64,000 nucleotides of DNA from Paraspadella gotoi (lineage: Eukaryota; Chaetognatha): NCBI GenBank assembly GCA_051294375.1, contig CM119263.1, positions 5,454,823 through 5,518,822 of the forward strand, read 5' to 3'. Under the pieces are notes generated by a model, which worked only from the letters and a program-made list of their open reading frames with translations, was not told where the DNA came from and did no database searches. A program made the position numbers and the translations under genes. Positions 61,784 to 64,000 of the stretch are shown here, piece by piece (positions within the stretch are counted from its first letter, which is position 1; each line of letters opens with the position of its first letter).

Positions 61784-64000
61784 CTAGATATTTTTTCCCC
61801 TTTTTTCGCGGGTGTCCCAGGGAGTTAACTGCACAGCCTCTCGAATCAATATCATAAAATAAAAAGCAAACCTCAGCCACCAGAAAGCAAAGAAATATAA
61901 GGCCCCACACGTGGATTTTTTAAAAAAACGCCAAAAATATAAAAGGGCAAATTTTCTTTGTATTGCATCAGCGTTGAACTTTAGATTCAAATTTATCAAA
62001 TTTTCAAGTAAAATCCTTTCTTTTTAAATTAAAAAAGGATTTTCGAAATTCCCGAACACCCCTGTTCAATGACCGGTCTTATCCGACCACCTCTTCTCCG
62101 ACCTCCCTCTGTCCGACCACCCTTTGGTCCGTAACACAGGAAACTCTGGGATCCGTACGTGAAGGATGCGTACAAAACAAGTCAGGACAAGAAAAGCGTC
62201 GTTTATTGGAACGTGAATTATCCCTTTCCGTTGTTGAACAGAGATTATGTCTACGCGACTCAAGAAAAGATCATTTGTCTTAATGGAAGACAATTTTGGG
62301 TGACTTTGGCCGAAGCTGCCGAGGTGAGCATTTCGGATTGGTGACTGTGACGGGTGATTGATTGGTGAACGATTGGAAATATCGAATGGCCCTTTTCGAT
62401 GATCGACAAAAAAAAATTAATTGAAGAAAACAGCATTTTTACTTTTTTAGTTTTCGTTGTTTGATAAATTGATATATTATTCGATTGTTTAATTGTTTAA
62501 TATTTATAATAGCGATCTACTTGTTATCACCAAAACATCTTTGCACTCCACATTCCACAATCCGCATACTGCGCAAACGAATGCTGGTTACGATTCTTTC
62601 AACATTTAATCCATTTTTTTTCTTAACCTCCTTTCTTCCCTCGCTCTTTCCTGCTTCCTCCTCTTACTGTTTCCCCCCTGCAATCCCCGTTTTCATACCC
62701 CACTGTCCTCTCCCCTGTCTCCCCCTCTTTCCCTCTTCCACTCTTCACTCTCTCCCCAAGGTTCCCGGCCTCCCGGAGATAAAAGGCACAGTTCGTGTCA
62801 CAGAATTTTACGAGAATCTCGTTTTCGCTTCTTCCCGCCAAAAATCGATCGGCGCTTCGGTCGCCGAGGCGGAGAAAAAAGAGCATCGAGAGACCGACCG
62901 ACCGACCGAGGAAGACCGACCGACCGACGACGCCCCCAGGACGGAGTTGTTCGCCCACATCAGCGACAACCCCCGGGGACAAATCCCAACGTGGATGTCG
63001 GAAAATTGGGCCAAACAAAAGTGCATCCCGGATTTCTACAGAGCGTTCATGGACGCGTGCGAGATGTACGAAGAGTATTTGGCGTTGCAGACGATGGAGG
63101 AGGAAGAGGACGAGGAGGAAGGGAAGGAGGAAGGGAGGAAGGAGGAAGAGAAAGGTGAGATAGGGTGAAGGGAAGAAATGAATGATTTAATTTGATTTGA
63201 CGTAAAAAGAATTTTGCTTTTGATAAATGATGAATTGATTATTCCCCTTTTTTCTTCTCTATTTTTTCTTTTTCTCTTCTCCACCTTCCCATCTCACCCT
63301 TCTCACTCCGCTCCTTTCTCCCCTTTCCCCTCTCTCCAACTCATCCCACTTCCTCCCTTCCACCCTCTCCATTCTCTCTACCCCCTTCCCCCGTCTTCTC
63401 CCCCCTTTCTCCCCCCATCTCAACAGATGTAGAGAAACGTCTTTCCAAATGCAAAATTTTCGTCTCTTCCAATAACAACAACAACGACAACGACAACAAC
63501 GACGCCGCCACAAAAAACAGCGCCATCGAGTGGGCGTTGGGCATATCCGGTTCGACGCCGCGAAAGACTGACGTCGGCGACGACGCCGACGCCGTCGACG
63601 ACGCCGCCCAGCGTCAAATCGGCGCCATGCTCGGATCGGCGCGCTGCCTCTTTCCTTCCTTTGGCGCCGGTTCCGCTTCGGCTTCGTCACGCCATTACGT
63701 TCGCGCGCAAATTCCCACGAGTCAACGCCTCTTGTACTCTACCCCGATGATATCGGGCGCGGCTGGCCCCCCCCTCTGCTCATCGGTCCACGAGCACGCC
63801 GCTTGTCCGCAATGCACGGGCGCCGACGTGGAAAGATCGCGCCACGCCAGCGGCGGCGGGAGTGACAACGGCGGCGGCAGCGGCAGCGGCGGTGATCTTC
63901 CGCCGCTTCCTTGGCGTCGTCCCGTGACGGCAGCGGCGTCGCCTCCTCGTTACGACGACCTCTACAAAGCGAAAAGAACAACAACAACAACAACCGATCA
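60354..64000 (+). CDS. START-domain lipid transfer protein, PC-TP/STARD2-like (3' end outside window)
   Basis: Five exons are visible, all in phase: 60354-60494 (ATG), 61650-61717, 62140-62323, 62761-63154 and 63427-64000 (open to the edge). Residues about 15-200 form a START domain. Landmarks are ILDGFSLFVEHEGLKIYRKK, YRKLWDPYVKDAY (made by the 61717/62140 junction), VVYWNVNYPFPLLNRDYVYA, DNPRGQIPTWMSENWAKQKC and IPDFYRAFMDACEMYEEYL. This matches phosphatidylcholine transfer protein and its close relative STARD10, which carry phospholipids between membranes in the cytosol. Inserted acidic and Asp/Pro repeats (TDRPTEEDRPTDD) sit before the last strand. After the domain the protein continues for more than 190 residues of Glu-, Asn-, Asp- and Gly-rich low-complexity sequence, unlike the ~214-residue mammalian PC-TP. 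The tail may be regulatory, or exon 5 may be mis-joined, but its acceptor and phase fit. Confidence 0.9.
60840..61120. repeat. (TTTC)n imperfect microsatellite
   Basis: About 280 bases of ttctttct-type sequence in the first intron of the START gene. Confidence 0.95.
61727..61779. repeat. (CT)n microsatellite
   Basis: About 26 CT units beginning nine bases after the second START exon donor region. Confidence 0.97.

Noticed and set aside
62485-62760. Open frame extending START exon 4 upstream
   Set aside because: It is intron sequence ending in a pyrimidine-rich tract and ag at 62760; the family match starts only at 62761.

Overview
The window is nuclear DNA from an invertebrate animal, probably from a draft long-read assembly. 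The evidence is AT-rich spacers, many small GT-AG introns, nuclear-type tRNA genes (one with an intron), and animal-specific genes (Notch co-activator Mastermind, ciliary DRC2, an ST6GalNAc-like sialyltransferase). The phylum cannot be read from the sequence. Dinucleotide GA/CT tracts are extraordinarily abundant. Two of the three N-gaps are flanked by imperfect duplicates, which looks like assembly noise. Exons were joined by hand, requiring GT-AG borders and matching phases.

Layout. 0-0.3 kb: a possible last exon of an unrecognised minus-strand gene. 2.8-4.0 kb: tRNA-Leu(TAA) and tRNA-Gln(TTG). 4.4-9.0 kb (minus): two beta-1,3-galactosyltransferase-like (GT31) modules, in phase with each other, so either tandem genes or one double-domain gene. 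9-14.8 kb: microsatellite-rich spacer with a gap. 14.9-20.5 kb (plus): a GT29 sialyltransferase of the ST6GalNAc III-VI type, whose first intron appears to hold a ~115-bp noisy tandem array. 21.2-23.6 kb (minus): DRC2/CCDC65, complete in five exons. 24.1 kb (minus): intron-containing tRNA-Ile(TAT). 25.7-34.8 kb (minus): Mastermind, 14 exons and 1617 codons, apparently complete. 35-43 kb: minisatellites and a ~3-kb near-identical duplication either side of a gap. 44.9-46.9 kb (minus): a tandem-RRM protein with a 21-bp coding minisatellite. 49.8-50.6 kb (minus): a small single-pass membrane protein. 52.3-54.8 kb (plus): an unrecognised secreted cysteine-containing protein of 294 residues. 60.4-64.0 kb (plus): a PC-TP/STARD2-like START protein running off the right edge.

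Functionally, the left third is a glycosylation neighbourhood. A beta-1,3-galactosyltransferase and an ST6GalNAc-like enzyme could act in successive steps on mucin-type or glycolipid glycans. The remaining genes (Notch co-activation, motile cilia, lipid transfer, RNA binding) show no obvious functional link. Dispersed repeats of two families recur in spacers and introns. The most promising undescribed items are the possible double GT31 protein, the repeat array that carries a splice-donor-like end in each unit, the placement of GA/CT tracts beside splice sites, and the two orphan membrane/secreted proteins.
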